A stretch of DNA of 64,000 bases from positions 496,001 to 560,000 of the forward strand of contig NZ_CP007139.1 in the NCBI RefSeq assembly GCF_000724625.1. Reading direction: 5' to 3'. Of the stretch, positions 42,958 to 52,132 are shown piece after piece (the first letter of the stretch is position 1; each line of letters begins with the position of its first letter). Source of the DNA: Fimbriimonas ginsengisoli Gsoil 348. GTDB lineage: Bacteria > Armatimonadota > Fimbriimonadia > Fimbriimonadales > Fimbriimonadaceae. The position numbers and the translations under genes were made by a program. The notes under the pieces were generated by a model. The model was not told the origin of the DNA. It searched no databases and saw only the letters and a program-made list of their open reading frames with translations.

Positions 42958-44694
42958 TTATCGTGGCCCTACATCCACGAAGAACGCCTGGGGGTGATCG
43001 GCCGCGGTAGCCACGACGGAAGTGGTGCTCGTCAGCAGGTTAACCACGAGGATCTGGTTGGGAGAGTTCGCCGTGGCCAAAAGGTGATCGTCGTCTATTG
43101 ACCATCTCAGAAGGTTCTGAGTGGTCATCCCGGGCACCGCAGTTGCGCTGCCTCCGGTAATGGGCAAGATCATCCATCCCGCGGCGGTGCCGCCCAACTG
43201 CTTGTAAAGCACCTTGGTTCCGGATGGGCTGAAGCGCGCCTGCTGAGCGAACGAATCGACACCCGCAAGGATGTGTTCACCACCTGAGTCGAAGACCACA
43301 AGGCCGTTCGGCGAATTGGCCAGAACCTGACCCGACGACCCGACATCCATGGCTCGGAGGATTGTCGGCACATCCGACGCAAGCCGGTTATTGGTCGCGA
43401 TCACCACCGGCGCGACGCCGGTCCGGTACAAAATCAGCCGGTCGCGAGCATGGATGCCGGCTCCCGTTTCCGCTTCCTGGGTGGAGATCACTACATCGGT
43501 TCCATGGCCCGGGTGAATCGACCGCATTGCTATGATCGAGTCGTACCTCCAACCCGCGTCGGGAGTGACGTCGTACAGATGCGACGACGTCTGCGTGGCC
43601 GCATCGAAACGGGTGACGTACCAATGCGGCGTAGTGAATTCCAAGCCGAGGAAGCTGTGATCGTCGATCCGGTATGAATCCTCGAACAGGCGTTGGTTTC
43701 CCGTAATCAGCGCCGTGTAGAGAAGTTGTTCGCCGGACCCGGACGGAACGTAGACGTTGAGGTCGTTATCGTTCGTCCCCTCACGGTTCTTTTCCTCGAT
43801 GTAATAGACGGAGGGCGAGTCGGCTGGATAGTAAAGCGCGAAGGTGCCGAGTGTGTTGCTGTGGGCAGTCGCCGTGAAGTGGACGGCGTCCGCCACGGTC
43901 GTCAGTTGAACCCACGCGGCGTCCGCGTTCATCTTGTAGAAAATTCTGGTTTGCGGACGCACCGCCTCGGGCACTGCCGAAGCGGGGTACGAGATGGTCA
44001 ACGCGATGGGTGAGGCAGTGTGCAGATCGACGTCGCTTGACCCCAGGTCGAAGCTCGAGCTCGGTACCTCGACCCAGCCACTGGGCGGGGTGAAGGAAGT
44101 GGGGGTTTCTCGGGCTTGCACTTCCACCGGCGTGGTCACCGCCGATGCCGGAAGGACGACGGAGAGGCTCTCCAAGCTGAAGGCGCCACCCGCGCTCGTC
44201 CAATTCCAGCCGCTTCCCGCTGGGTAGAAGAGAGCGTAACTGGAGAATCCGTTGATGGATGCCGAGGCACTATGCGTGCCGGGATCGACGGCGGTATCGA
44301 CAGCCGTCCACGTCGAAGCGCCGTCCGCCATTCGATAGATCTTCAGTGACGAAACGGATCCTGCCGGCACTGATCCAGCCACGTAGGAGAGCCGAAGCGT
44401 TGCCGCGGACGCAAAGTCGACATGCGCGAACGCATAGCCGACGCCCGCGTAGGTTTGACCCGTTGGCGGGTGGGCGGGGTTGCCGATCGGGGCTACCGTC
44501 ACGACCTTATCGCCGGCGACCGCCCCAGCAGGGAGGATAAGGGTTGCCCGCCCGTCCGAGGTAGTGAACGTTCCTCCCGCGACGGGAAGGGTCCAACTCT
44601 GGGCAACGGGTTGAGCGTGGGCCCCCGAACCCGCACAACCCGCAATCCAGAGCAGCGTCAATAGCGGCAGTAAGAACCCAATCAATCTTCTCAT
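42958..44694 (-). CDS. Lipoprotein with ZU5-like domains and propeller tail
   Basis: 578 residues with a lipobox (LLWIAGC). Residues about 35-120 and 165-280 resemble ZU5 domains (GGTFTTSDGRATLILPAGAV and AFSLESLSVVLPASAVTTPV), followed by a C-terminal part with WD/propeller-like repeats (SPSGTKVLYKQLGG, SIDDDHLLATANSP). Surface-exposed protein of unknown role. It overlaps nothing; 80 bases separate its stop from the barrel-like gene start. Confidence 0.75.
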   Translation of the reverse strand: MRRLIGFLLPLLTLLWIAGCAGSGAHAQPVAQSWTLPVAGGTFTTSDGRATLILPAGAVAGDKVVTVAPIGNPAHPPTGQTYAGVGYAFAHVDFASAATLRLSYVAGSVPAGSVSSLKIYRMADGASTWTAVDTAVDPGTHSASASINGFSSYALFYPAGSGWNWTSAGGAFSLESLSVVLPASAVTTPVEVQARETPTSFTPPSGWVEVPSSSFDLGSSDVDLHTASPIALTISYPASAVPEAVRPQTRIFYKMNADAAWVQLTTVADAVHFTATAHSNTLGTFALYYPADSPSVYYIEEKNREGTNDNDLNVYVPSGSGEQLLYTALITGNQRLFEDSYRIDDHSFLGLEFTTPHWYVTRFDAATQTSSHLYDVTPDAGWRYDSIIAMRSIHPGHGTDVVISTQEAETGAGIHARDRLILYRTGVAPVVIATNNRLASDVPTILRAMDVGSSGQVLANSPNGLVVFDSGGEHILAGVDSFAQQARFSPSGTKVLYKQLGGTAAGWMILPITGGSATAVPGMTTQNLLRWSIDDDHLLATANSPNQILVVNLLTSTTSVVATAADHPQAFFVDVGPR

Positions 44695-44980
44695 TCAAAA
44701 TACACCGAGGGGCATTATAGAGAAACTGTGCCGCAATAGCCATGAACTCCGAAAAAGGGGAGCGATACTGAGGGGACTCTAACGGCTTACTATGCCCGCG
44801 GCCTTAAGGCTCGGGCCGGTTCGGTCGCTCTTTTCCGGTACCGAGGCCATGAGTAGATCGAGCCTCCAAGCTCGGATTTCTCAGCAAAAGGAAGCTATTT
44901 TTCCTCCAATCCTCCAATCGGTGAACTGCCGCAAGCGAAAGTGGAGTCGTATAACCCGTGCCCCAGGCAACGGATCTCGA

Positions 44981-45009
44981 TTGACACAGGGGGGAGGGTT
45001 AGGTATTAT
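44981..45009 (+). promoter_or_regulatory. Near-consensus sigma-70 promoter upstream of speD
   Basis: TTGACA at 44981-44986 and TATTAT at 45004-45009 are separated by exactly 17 bases: six of six and five of six consensus positions. Transcription should start near 45016. This is among the best promoter matches in the window. Confidence 0.85.
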
Positions 45010-45015
45010 CCCCCC

Positions 45016-45090
45016 TGCGTCACGGGTGACCGTGGGGCGGCTACGGTAGGGATTCTCTACCTTAGGAGAAAACCTCTTAGTTGAAGCGGT
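45016..45090 (+). ncRNA. Candidate structured leader RNA of speD
   Basis: Just after the predicted start are CACGG-GTGA-CCGTG (45021-45034), a five-bp stem closed by a GNRA-type loop, then GGTAG/CTACC (45045-45061), then AGG..CCT. No known riboswitch or ncRNA motif was recognised, so this is only a candidate. Confidence 0.35.
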
Positions 45091-45346
45091 TAGATGCGCA
45101 ACTGCCGGATGGAACGAATGAATAAGCCCCGACTTGCCCCCAGCGGCAAGAGCACTCCTCGGGAGATTTCCTCCGCGCTTCAGCTACAGTTCGTCGGGTT
45201 TTCCGCGCAAGAGCTATCTTGTGTCTGCGCAACGGTTATCGGTGAGGTCTACGTGATTGGCAAACTCCTTCATCCCAGTTAGCAACCTTCTGGCTTGCTC
45301 CCTCGTTTTCGGCGCTATCGCCGCCCCCTCAGCCCTCGGTCAGCCG

Positions 45347-45883
45347 ATGGCGTGGTTACGCCGCCTTTTCGGCCGTAAATCGTTTAACGCCGTCGCGGAG
45401 CCAATGGCTCCGCGAGTCGAAACCGATTCCGGGTGGACGCTCATCCACGCGGACGATATAGCGGCGTTCGAAGCGTGGCTCGGCAAGGACGAGACCGGAC
45501 TTCCCTTCCGCCCCGGCGAAGAAGCTTCCCTCGGCTCGCACCTGCTCATCGAGCTCTTCGGCTGTCGCGGCGATATGCTGAAGTACGAAGACCACGTGGG
45601 CGACGCGATGCGCGCGGCCGCGGTCGAGAGCAAAGCGACGGTCGTGGAGCAATCGTTCCACGAGTTCAAGCCGTACGGCGTCAGCGGCGCCGTCATCATC
45701 CAGGAGTCGCACTACACGATTCACACCTGGCCCGAGCACGGCTACGCAGCCGTCGACCTTTTCTACTGCGGCGGCACGGTGCAAGTGCACCGAGCGGTCG
45801 AGGTGCTCCGCGAGCGCTTCCAACCCGAGCGCATCAAGTTCCTCGTCGTCCGACGTGGACTCCAAAGCGAAGTAGAAAGGTAA
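45347..45883 (+). CDS. speD: S-adenosylmethionine decarboxylase proenzyme (SpeD)
   Basis: Pyruvoyl-dependent enzyme that makes decarboxylated AdoMet, the aminopropyl donor for SpeE (20901). The core matches class 1B: SLGSHLLIELFGC and then GVSGAVIIQESHYTIHTWPE, where the Glu-Ser bond is cleaved and the serine becomes pyruvoyl, then YAAVDLFYCGG. From the ATG at 45347 it has 178 residues, about 60 longer at the N-terminus than usual (MAWLRRLFGRKSFNAV). A TTG at 45257 would add 30 residues that resemble a signal peptide, which would not suit this cytoplasmic enzyme. Confidence 0.9.
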   Translation: MAWLRRLFGRKSFNAVAEPMAPRVETDSGWTLIHADDIAAFEAWLGKDETGLPFRPGEEASLGSHLLIELFGCRGDMLKYEDHVGDAMRAAAVESKATVVEQSFHEFKPYGVSGAVIIQESHYTIHTWPEHGYAAVDLFYCGGTVQVHRAVEVLRERFQPERIKFLVVRRGLQSEVER

Positions 45884-45885
45884 GT

Positions 45886-45926
45886 CCGAAAAGTAGCATC
45901 GGCTCCCAGCCGATGCTACTTTTCGG
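45886..45926. repeat. Perfect 19-bp-stem palindrome (terminator-like)
   Basis: CCGAAAAGTAGCATCGGCT (45886-45904), loop CCC, and its exact complement (45908-45926). It is the CATCGGCT unit enlarged with flanking arms, sits between convergent speD and the Uma2 gene, and includes the Uma2 stop codon (45916-45918). Confidence 0.93.
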
Positions 45927-46503
45927 GAGCCAACAGATCGGAAACGGGAACCGAAGGAGCTCCTTCGAACGCGGGAGGAATCTCTTCGCCGGCTTCGAAG
46001 ATTCGGGTTTCCGCGTACGCTCCGCTCTCCGGCCGAGAGAAGACCTCCACTCGGGAACGGCTTAAGTCGACGATCCAATACACCGGCACGGCTGCTGCCG
46101 CGTAAATTGGACCCTTAATTTTTCGGTCCATCGCCAGGGTCGAGTCTGAAACTTCTACGATCAGCAAGGCTTGATCGGCGGTTGGATGACCCCTCCGCAT
46201 ACGCAACGAACCCTTGAGAACCTTCAAGTCGGGCTCTGGCGAGTCCTGCCCAATGATCAATGGATTTTGAATGGACGTGTGAAATCGTTCTGGGTCGAGA
46301 GACCGAAATGCCATCAACAGCGCGTCGACGGCGAATGCATGCGGCCAATTTTGTCCTATCTTTTCGTATAACTCGCCATCCAAAATCTCGTAGCGCGAGG
46401 ACTTGTCGACGACCCCAGCATTGATGGCTTCTTGTAAAGCTTCGGGATTCCACCGAAGGCGTTGGCTTCCATCTTCCTCCACCCGTCCCATTAAGCTGGC
46501 CAT
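45916..46503 (-). CDS. Uma2/DUF820 family protein (restriction-endonuclease-like fold)
   Basis: 195 residues. Family motifs: YEILDGELYEKIG near the start, then EPDLKVLKG, ALLIVEVSDSTLAMDRKIKG and VPVYWIVDLSRSRVEV, with the Asp/Glu/Lys arrangement of the PD-(D/E)xK nuclease fold. Biological role unknown; the family is abundant in cyanobacteria and related genomes. Its stop codon lies within a perfect palindrome. Confidence 0.9.
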   Translation of the reverse strand: MASLMGRVEEDGSQRLRWNPEALQEAINAGVVDKSSRYEILDGELYEKIGQNWPHAFAVDALLMAFRSLDPERFHTSIQNPLIIGQDSPEPDLKVLKGSLRMRRGHPTADQALLIVEVSDSTLAMDRKIKGPIYAAAAVPVYWIVDLSRSRVEVFSRPESGAYAETRIFEAGEEIPPAFEGAPSVPVSDLLAPEK

Positions 46504-46580
46504 AGCGTCATTCTACGCCCGGCCGCGCGACAAAACGAAGTTCATACCGCGAACTAGCCTCTTCGGAATAAGGAGCATTT

Positions 46581-46603
46581 AAGGTTCTCCTCCAGAGAAC
46601 CTT
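46581..46603. promoter_or_regulatory. Inverted repeat upstream of phosphoesterase gene
   Basis: AAGGTTCTC (46581-46589) and GAGAACCTT (46595-46603) are exact arms around CTCCA, and a third partial GAGAACG follows at once (46606-46612). It is 32 bases before the ATG at 46635 and lies between divergent genes, so a repressor or attenuator role is possible. Confidence 0.6.
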
Positions 46604-46634
46604 CTGAGAACGTCGAACCGCCTATGCTAGACGA

Positions 46635-49244
46635 ATGCTCGCTCTCCTGATCGCGGCCCTCGCCGCGCAGTCGCCTCAACTTCCGTTATTCGCTCCCGCC
46701 GGACTCGACCCCGCGCGGGTCGTGCCGGGTGGGACGTCGATTCTCCCGAACGGCCGTCTGCTTACGCCAGGGGGAGAGCGGCTCTACACCGGCGAGGATC
46801 TTTGGCACATCACGGTTAACCCATCCGGCGACAGCGTCATCGGGTTCAACGACGGTGGGCTGACCTCGCACAGCGGGTTTCGTAGCGGCGTCCGCGTTCG
46901 CAAAGCGGTGGCGGTCAAGGGACTGGCTCCTGCGGGGCGGTTCACGCCGGACGGGCAAAAGCTCGTCGTGTCGCTCGGCGACGACGGCGCCATCGGCATC
47001 CTCGACCCGTTCAGCTTCGAAAGGGCAAAAACGATCGACCTGAACGTCGGCGGGGTGAAAGACACCTACATCGTCGACTTGCTTCTCACGAAAGACGGGG
47101 AGACCGCTTACGCGCTTGACGTTGCCAACCAGCAGCTTGTCACCGTCGACCTCAAAGCCGGAGTCGTTCGCGACCGCAAGAAAGCGGGACGGCAGCCATA
47201 CGCCCTCGCGATGAACGAGGACGGAACCCGGATCTACGTGGCCAATATCGGCCTATTCGACTACTCGGTCGTGGGCAGCGTCGTGGGTGGCAAGCCAAAG
47301 GGAATCAGCCGCCCCCCTTATGAGTTTCCCGGCAAAGAGAGCGAGGACGGGGTCGAGTTCGAAGGAAAGAAGATCCCCGGCCTCGGCAGCCCGTTGGTTC
47401 CGGATGCGCAGTCGATCTCCATGTACTCGGTGAGCGGCGGGATTCCGAGCTTCGTCAAGAGCGCCAAGAGCGGCCTCCTCATCCATGCTCCCGCGGATAG
47501 CGGCAAAGCCGTGGGCGGAAGCGCGCCGAACGCTCTCCTGGTTCGAGGCGGCCGCCTCTATGTGAGCAACGCGAACAGCGACACCGTCCAGGTCTTCGAC
47601 GGAAGCGACCTCAAGACCCTTTCCACATTCCGCCTCACCCCCACCCCGTTGGTCTCCCGGTTAAGGGGCGTCATCCCGAGCGGAATGGCGATGGACAAAG
47701 CGGGTAAGCGGCTTTACGTTTGCGAGAGCGGACTCAATGCGGTCGCGGTTCTAGATCCTCGCAGCGGCAAAGTCCTCGGACAAATTCCCACCGGCTGGTT
47801 CCCCATGGAGGTCACCCTTTGGGAGGACCAGTTCCTGCTGATCGCCGACCAGAAGGGGATCGGGCGCGGACCGCGCGGACCGCTAAGCGGCCGCCCCGCG
47901 AACGACGACCGAACCGGCCTGCCCGATATGCCCGGCATGATTCATCGCGTGCCGGTTCCCACCGACGCCGAGCTCCCCGAGCTCACGCAAAAGGTGCTGG
48001 CCAACAACGGCCTGGTGCCCAGCCATCGCCCCCTGCCCAACTTCCCCAAGGAAATCGAATACGTGGTCTTCATCACGAAGGAGAACCACACCTTCGACGG
48101 CATCTTCGGTGGGATGAAGGGGGTCGAAGGTCAGCCGGAATACGCGCAATTCGGCATGAACGGCTGGATCGCCGAGAAAGGGAGGAGCGAGCGGCTTCCG
48201 ATCATGCCGAACCATATCCGCCTCGCCGAGCAGTTCGGCATCAGCGATAACTTCTACATGGAGCCTCAGGCGAGCGGCGACGGCCACCGCTGGCTCGTCG
48301 GCGTCTATCCGTCGTTGTGGAGCACGCGGCTGTTCTACGCAGGATGGGATTTCCGTTTGAACAATGATGCCAAGGGACGCCTCGTCCCGTACGGCTCGAA
48401 CGGATCGCAGATTCCGGAGGACTACTTGGAGAACGGCTCCCTTTGGGAGCACCTCGACCGGAACAAGATCTCTTTCCGGAACTACGGCGAAGGGTTCGAG
48501 TTTCCAGGCGTCGGCGAAGACGAACCCGAGAGCCGAACCGGCGCGGTCGAGGTGGTCAACTACCCGATGCCGAAGGCGCTCATGAGCAACACCTGCTTCG
48601 ATTTCCCGATCTTCAACACCAACATCCCGGACATCGCTCGAGTCGACTGGTTCAAAGAAGATATCGAGAAGAACTACCGCAGCAAAGGGAAACCGCTTCC
48701 CAAGTTCATCAACATTGCCCTCTGCAACGACCACGGCGACCGCGCCCGACTGGCCGCCGGCTACCCGTACGTCTGCAGCTACATGGCCGACAACGACTTA
48801 GCCTTGGGCCGGACCGTGGAGTACCTCTCCCACACTCCCGAGTGGAAAAAGATGGCGATCTTCGTCACCCAAGACGATTCCGGCGGAGACAACGATCATA
48901 TCGACCGGCACCGCAGCTTCGTCCTCGCGATCTCCCCCTACGCGAAGCGAGGTTACGTCGCCCACGAGCACACCAGCATCATGTCGATCATCCGATCGAT
49001 CTACTCGATCTTCGGCCTCGGCCCCAACAACCTCTTCGACGCGATGGCGACGCCGCTCGACGAGATGTTCACCACCACCCCCGACTTCACCCCCTACACC
49101 CACGTCCCGGTCGACCCACGGGTCTTCAAGCCCGAGGCTACGATGGACCCGTCCGACCCAACCTTCAAAAAGCGGCGCGGCCTAAAAAGCGTCCGAATGG
49201 ACGACCCCAAGTTCCTCGACTGGATGAACAACCGAGGGAAATAG
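46635..49244 (+). CDS. Secreted beta-propeller phosphoesterase
   Basis: 869 residues, with a short signal peptide MLALLIAALAAQSPQ. Residues about 20-400 form a surface-layer-type beta-propeller (DGTRIYVANIGLFDY, AGKRLYVCESGLNAV). The C-terminal 450 fit the phosphoesterase/acid phosphatase family: VVFITKENHTFDGIFG with a metal-ligand Glu-Asn, NHIRLAEQFGISDNFY, INIALCNDHGDRARL and FVTQDDSGGDNDHIDRHR. It is periplasmic or extracellular and may release phosphate from lipid or phosphonate esters; exact substrate unknown. Confidence 0.9.
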   Translation: MLALLIAALAAQSPQLPLFAPAGLDPARVVPGGTSILPNGRLLTPGGERLYTGEDLWHITVNPSGDSVIGFNDGGLTSHSGFRSGVRVRKAVAVKGLAPAGRFTPDGQKLVVSLGDDGAIGILDPFSFERAKTIDLNVGGVKDTYIVDLLLTKDGETAYALDVANQQLVTVDLKAGVVRDRKKAGRQPYALAMNEDGTRIYVANIGLFDYSVVGSVVGGKPKGISRPPYEFPGKESEDGVEFEGKKIPGLGSPLVPDAQSISMYSVSGGIPSFVKSAKSGLLIHAPADSGKAVGGSAPNALLVRGGRLYVSNANSDTVQVFDGSDLKTLSTFRLTPTPLVSRLRGVIPSGMAMDKAGKRLYVCESGLNAVAVLDPRSGKVLGQIPTGWFPMEVTLWEDQFLLIADQKGIGRGPRGPLSGRPANDDRTGLPDMPGMIHRVPVPTDAELPELTQKVLANNGLVPSHRPLPNFPKEIEYVVFITKENHTFDGIFGGMKGVEGQPEYAQFGMNGWIAEKGRSERLPIMPNHIRLAEQFGISDNFYMEPQASGDGHRWLVGVYPSLWSTRLFYAGWDFRLNNDAKGRLVPYGSNGSQIPEDYLENGSLWEHLDRNKISFRNYGEGFEFPGVGEDEPESRTGAVEVVNYPMPKALMSNTCFDFPIFNTNIPDIARVDWFKEDIEKNYRSKGKPLPKFINIALCNDHGDRARLAAGYPYVCSYMADNDLALGRTVEYLSHTPEWKKMAIFVTQDDSGGDNDHIDRHRSFVLAISPYAKRGYVAHEHTSIMSIIRSIYSIFGLGPNNLFDAMATPLDEMFTTTPDFTPYTHVPVDPRVFKPEATMDPSDPTFKKRRGLKSVRMDDPKFLDWMNNRGK

Positions 49245-49642
49245 CACCCGTAGCGTCGGCGCCCTCGCCGATGAACCGAACGTACGTTTCCCAGTATGGA
49301 AAAGTCGGACGATCCCTCCAGACGGCGTGTGGAGGGTCGCTGCCGGCGTTTGCCGATCAAAGCCCAACCGGGGATAGTGGTCACCAACCAAATAGATTGA
49401 CAATCCAGATTCGCCCGTAGCCCGGGGATTTATCCCCGGCAGAACCTTGAACCGCGGCTAAAGCCACGGGCTACGGGTGAAATCAGGCAAGAGGAATGAA
49501 GCCTAATTTGTCCGCGACCACAATCCCCGGGTTACGCGCACTTGTGCTTGACGGTCTACTCTGCGCCTCAGCTCAGTGACGTATTTTCTGCTTGCCCGCA
49601 CGGGGACAAGGCCATAGGATAATCTGACCTAAGGCACCAGGA
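49245..49642. other. 398-base gene-free region with three palindrome types
   Basis: Contains the GTAGCGTCGGC unit (49247-49273), a GATCCCTCCA / TGGAGGG hairpin (49311-49340) and a GTAGCCCGGGG repeat (49414-49477). The rest (49478-49642) shows no clear gene; a GATAAT -10-like element at about 49615 could serve the STAND gene. Confidence 0.75.
49414..49477. repeat. GTAGCCCGGGGAT palindrome
   Basis: Outer arms CCCGTAGCCCG (49414-49424) and CGGGCTACGGG (49467-49477); inner hairpins CCGGGGATTTATCCCCGG (49422-49439) and GCGGCTAAAGCCACG (49454-49468). A shorter member is at 61853-61888. Confidence 0.9.
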
Positions 49643-51502
49643 ATGAGTACCGAGAAGCAGAAGCACGCCGAGGGGTCGATGCGCACCCTGATCGAGACGA
49701 CGCACGGCGTCGAATCGGTGGCGCTGGTCGGCGAGGGAGTTAAAGAACTGCTGGAACACGACGGCCTCCTCGACGCCGTCAACGAATTCTTGTCGAACGC
49801 CGCCCTCCCCACCATCGGCACCCTTTCGGTCGCCGTCCCTGGGCTCCACGTGGTCACCCCTCTTATCGCCTTTCTGCTGTACCGAAAGGCTAAACGAAAG
49901 CAGGCGGCGTCAGCGGAAGAGAGGCGGCGCTTTGAGGAAGAGGAAAGGGCCGAGCACGGGCGGATCGTGAGTTATTTGCAAGCACTGTCCGATCCAGCGC
50001 TTCGGGCGGATGAGGCTCGAGCCCGCGAGCAGATCCGCTACCTCGTCGGAAGCGCCGCTAAGAAAGAGGACGTTTGGGATGTCTCGCAAAAGCTCGACCG
50101 CCTTCTCACGCTAAGCCGAGAGCAGGTTAATGCGATAGAAGCAGCGCCAGTCCCAGCTGATTTCTCGTCCTTCCTGCACGAACTGCCCACGCTCGTCGAC
50201 GAGATTGCGGGACTGCGGGAGGACGTAAAGGCAGTCGCCGCAAAGCAAGACGAACAACTACGCATTTTGCGAAAGCTCCAGCCTGCGCCGACCGCCGACT
50301 GGCGCATCCCCGTCCCCAGCGCCTACTTCACGGGTCAAGACAGGTACCTGGAAGACCTCAGGAAGATCCTCGACGCCGGCGAAACCGGAGGTATCACCCA
50401 GCCGACCGGCCTTCGCGGTTTTGGCGGCATCGGCAAAACCGAGCTCGCCCTCGCCTATGCCCAGCGCAACCGCGACCGGTACGACATCGGCTACTTCATC
50501 GTCGCGGAGAGCCTTTCCGCCCTCGACTTCGGGCTGGCGAAGATCGCCGATCCCAAGTTGTCCAACGAGGCCACCCAGGAGCAGATCGGGCCGCTCAAGG
50601 CCGAAGCGCTTCACAAGCTTGGCCGCACCGAGCGAGCCCTGATCGTGTTCGACAACGTCGACGAGATCGTCGGAACCGGCGAGTTCCAGCAGGTCCTCGC
50701 GGCCCTGCCCCAAGCCCATGTCCTCCTCACCTGCCGCCACCGCGGAATGGGCGACCACATCCGCGAGCTCGAAATCACGAAGATGGACGTGAGCGTCGGC
50801 GCGCTGTACGTCCTTCGCCTCGGCCTCGGAAATGAGAAGGCGGGGCCTTGGGAATGGAACGAATTTTCGGACTCGGACCGAGAGCACGCCCGCCTCATCG
50901 CAGAGGAGCTCGACGGCTTGCCGCTCGCGCTCCACCACGCGGGGAGCGCGATCCGCAGCGAAGGGTTGACCGTCGCCGAGTTCCTCGCCGACTATCGAAA
51001 TAACCGGGTCCGCATCCTCGGCAACCGGGGCAAGCCGACCGCCACCACTCACCCGGACTCCGCCCAAGTCACTGTCATTCGCGCCCTCGAGAGGCTCCGA
51101 GAAAACGATCCCGCGGCCGCTGAGCTGGTCCTCTGCTGCGCCTTCCTCGCCCCGGACGCGATCTCGGAGGACCTGTTCACCAAGAAGATGGTAACGATGC
51201 GAGAGCCGTTGGCGAGCGATCTCGCCCGATTCGCGGCTATTCGATCCGCCGCCCTAGCTTCCGCGCTCATCGAGCGCGTACCCACGGATGGCCGCCTCGT
51301 CATCCACCGCGTAACTCAGGCGGTACTTCAAGACTCCGACCATGTTGACGCCGCTTCGCGACTCGGCGAGATCACGAACAACGCGGTAATCAACCTTTAC
51401 CGAGCCGGCCGGTACCGAGACGCGATCGCCCATGCAGAGTTCGCCTCCAGCGAGCGCACCCGTCTACTTGGCGACACCACCCGGACACCCTCACGAGCAT
51501 GA
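49643..51502 (+). CDS. STAND NTPase (NB-ARC, NLR-like) with N-terminal membrane segment
   Basis: 619 residues. Residues about 50-80 carry a hydrophobic helix (TIGTLSVAVPGLHVVTPLIA) and a basic stretch, so the N-terminus may act at the membrane. A coiled coil (about 90-210) leads to an NB-ARC ATPase: P-loop GFGGIGKTE (259-267), Walker B LIVFDNVD (333-340), sensor-like LLTCRHRG and GLPLALHHAG. The frame ends after LLGDTTRTPSRA, where one base is missing compared with the repeat consensus LLGDTHPDTLTSM, and the TGA overlaps the next ATG (ATGA, 51499-51502). The TPR sensor part therefore continues in another frame. Class members defend against phage in other bacteria; that role is inference. Confidence 0.85.
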   Translation: MSTEKQKHAEGSMRTLIETTHGVESVALVGEGVKELLEHDGLLDAVNEFLSNAALPTIGTLSVAVPGLHVVTPLIAFLLYRKAKRKQAASAEERRRFEEEERAEHGRIVSYLQALSDPALRADEARAREQIRYLVGSAAKKEDVWDVSQKLDRLLTLSREQVNAIEAAPVPADFSSFLHELPTLVDEIAGLREDVKAVAAKQDEQLRILRKLQPAPTADWRIPVPSAYFTGQDRYLEDLRKILDAGETGGITQPTGLRGFGGIGKTELALAYAQRNRDRYDIGYFIVAESLSALDFGLAKIADPKLSNEATQEQIGPLKAEALHKLGRTERALIVFDNVDEIVGTGEFQQVLAALPQAHVLLTCRHRGMGDHIRELEITKMDVSVGALYVLRLGLGNEKAGPWEWNEFSDSDREHARLIAEELDGLPLALHHAGSAIRSEGLTVAEFLADYRNNRVRILGNRGKPTATTHPDSAQVTVIRALERLRENDPAAAELVLCCAFLAPDAISEDLFTKKMVTMREPLASDLARFAAIRSAALASALIERVPTDGRLVIHRVTQAVLQDSDHVDAASRLGEITNNAVINLYRAGRYRDAIAHAEFASSERTRLLGDTTRTPSRA

Positions 51503-52132
51503 GCAACCTCGCTGTTATCTACTCGGCGATGGGAAGGCACGACGACGCGCTCCGGCTTCAGGAGGAGACGGTCGCGGCTGAAAAGGTCGCGCTAGGAGAT
51601 CGGCACCCGGAAACCCTCACGAGCATGAACAACCTCGCCGAGACCTACCGGGCGATGGGGAGGCCCGACGACGCGCTCCGGCTTCAGGAGGAGACCCTCG
51701 CGGCGCGCAAGGTCGCGCTAGGAGATCGGCACCCGGAAACCCTCACGAGCATGAACAACCTCGCCGAGACCTACTCGGCGATGGGGAGGCATGACGACGC
51801 GCTCCAGCTTGAGGAGGAGACGCTCGCGGCAAGCAAGATCGTGCTCGGAGACCGGCACCCGGACACCCTCACGAGCATGAGCAACCTCGCTGTTATCTAC
51901 TCGGCGATGGGAAGGCACGACGACGCGCTCCGGCTTCAGGAGGAGACGGTCGCGGCTGAAAAGGTCGCGCTAGGAGATCGGCACCCGGAAACCCTCACGA
52001 GCATGAACAACCTCGCCGAGACCTACCGGGCGATGGGGAGGCCCGACGACGCGCTCCGGCTTCAGGAGGAGACCCTCGCGGCGCGCAAGGTCGCGCTAGG
52101 AGATCGGCACCCGGAAACCCTCACGAGCATGA
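51478..52132 (+). repeat. 277-bp perfect direct repeat within TPR tract
   Basis: Bases 51478-51754 recur identically at 51856-52132, 378 bases (three 42-codon units) apart. The intervening unit is also very similar. Such identity means a recent duplication of TPR units and makes repeat-number change by recombination likely. Confidence 0.9.

Larger units (their letters stand above)
44695..45346. other. 650-base region with strong promoter and long speD leader
   Basis: The first part (to about 44980) shows no gene. A near-consensus promoter at 44981-45009 is followed by about 330 bases before the speD start. A frame of 62 codons at 45094-45282 and a TTG-started speD extension at 45257 are weak coding candidates. 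Confidence 0.6.

Noticed and set aside
45094-45282. 62-codon frame in the speD leader
   Set aside because: Weak start, mixed composition and no homology; kept only as a possible leader peptide and not listed as a gene.
51478-52132. Tandem repeats that could be taken for a CRISPR array
   Set aside because: Units are 126 bases, coding, in frame and encode TPR motifs; there are no short spacers.
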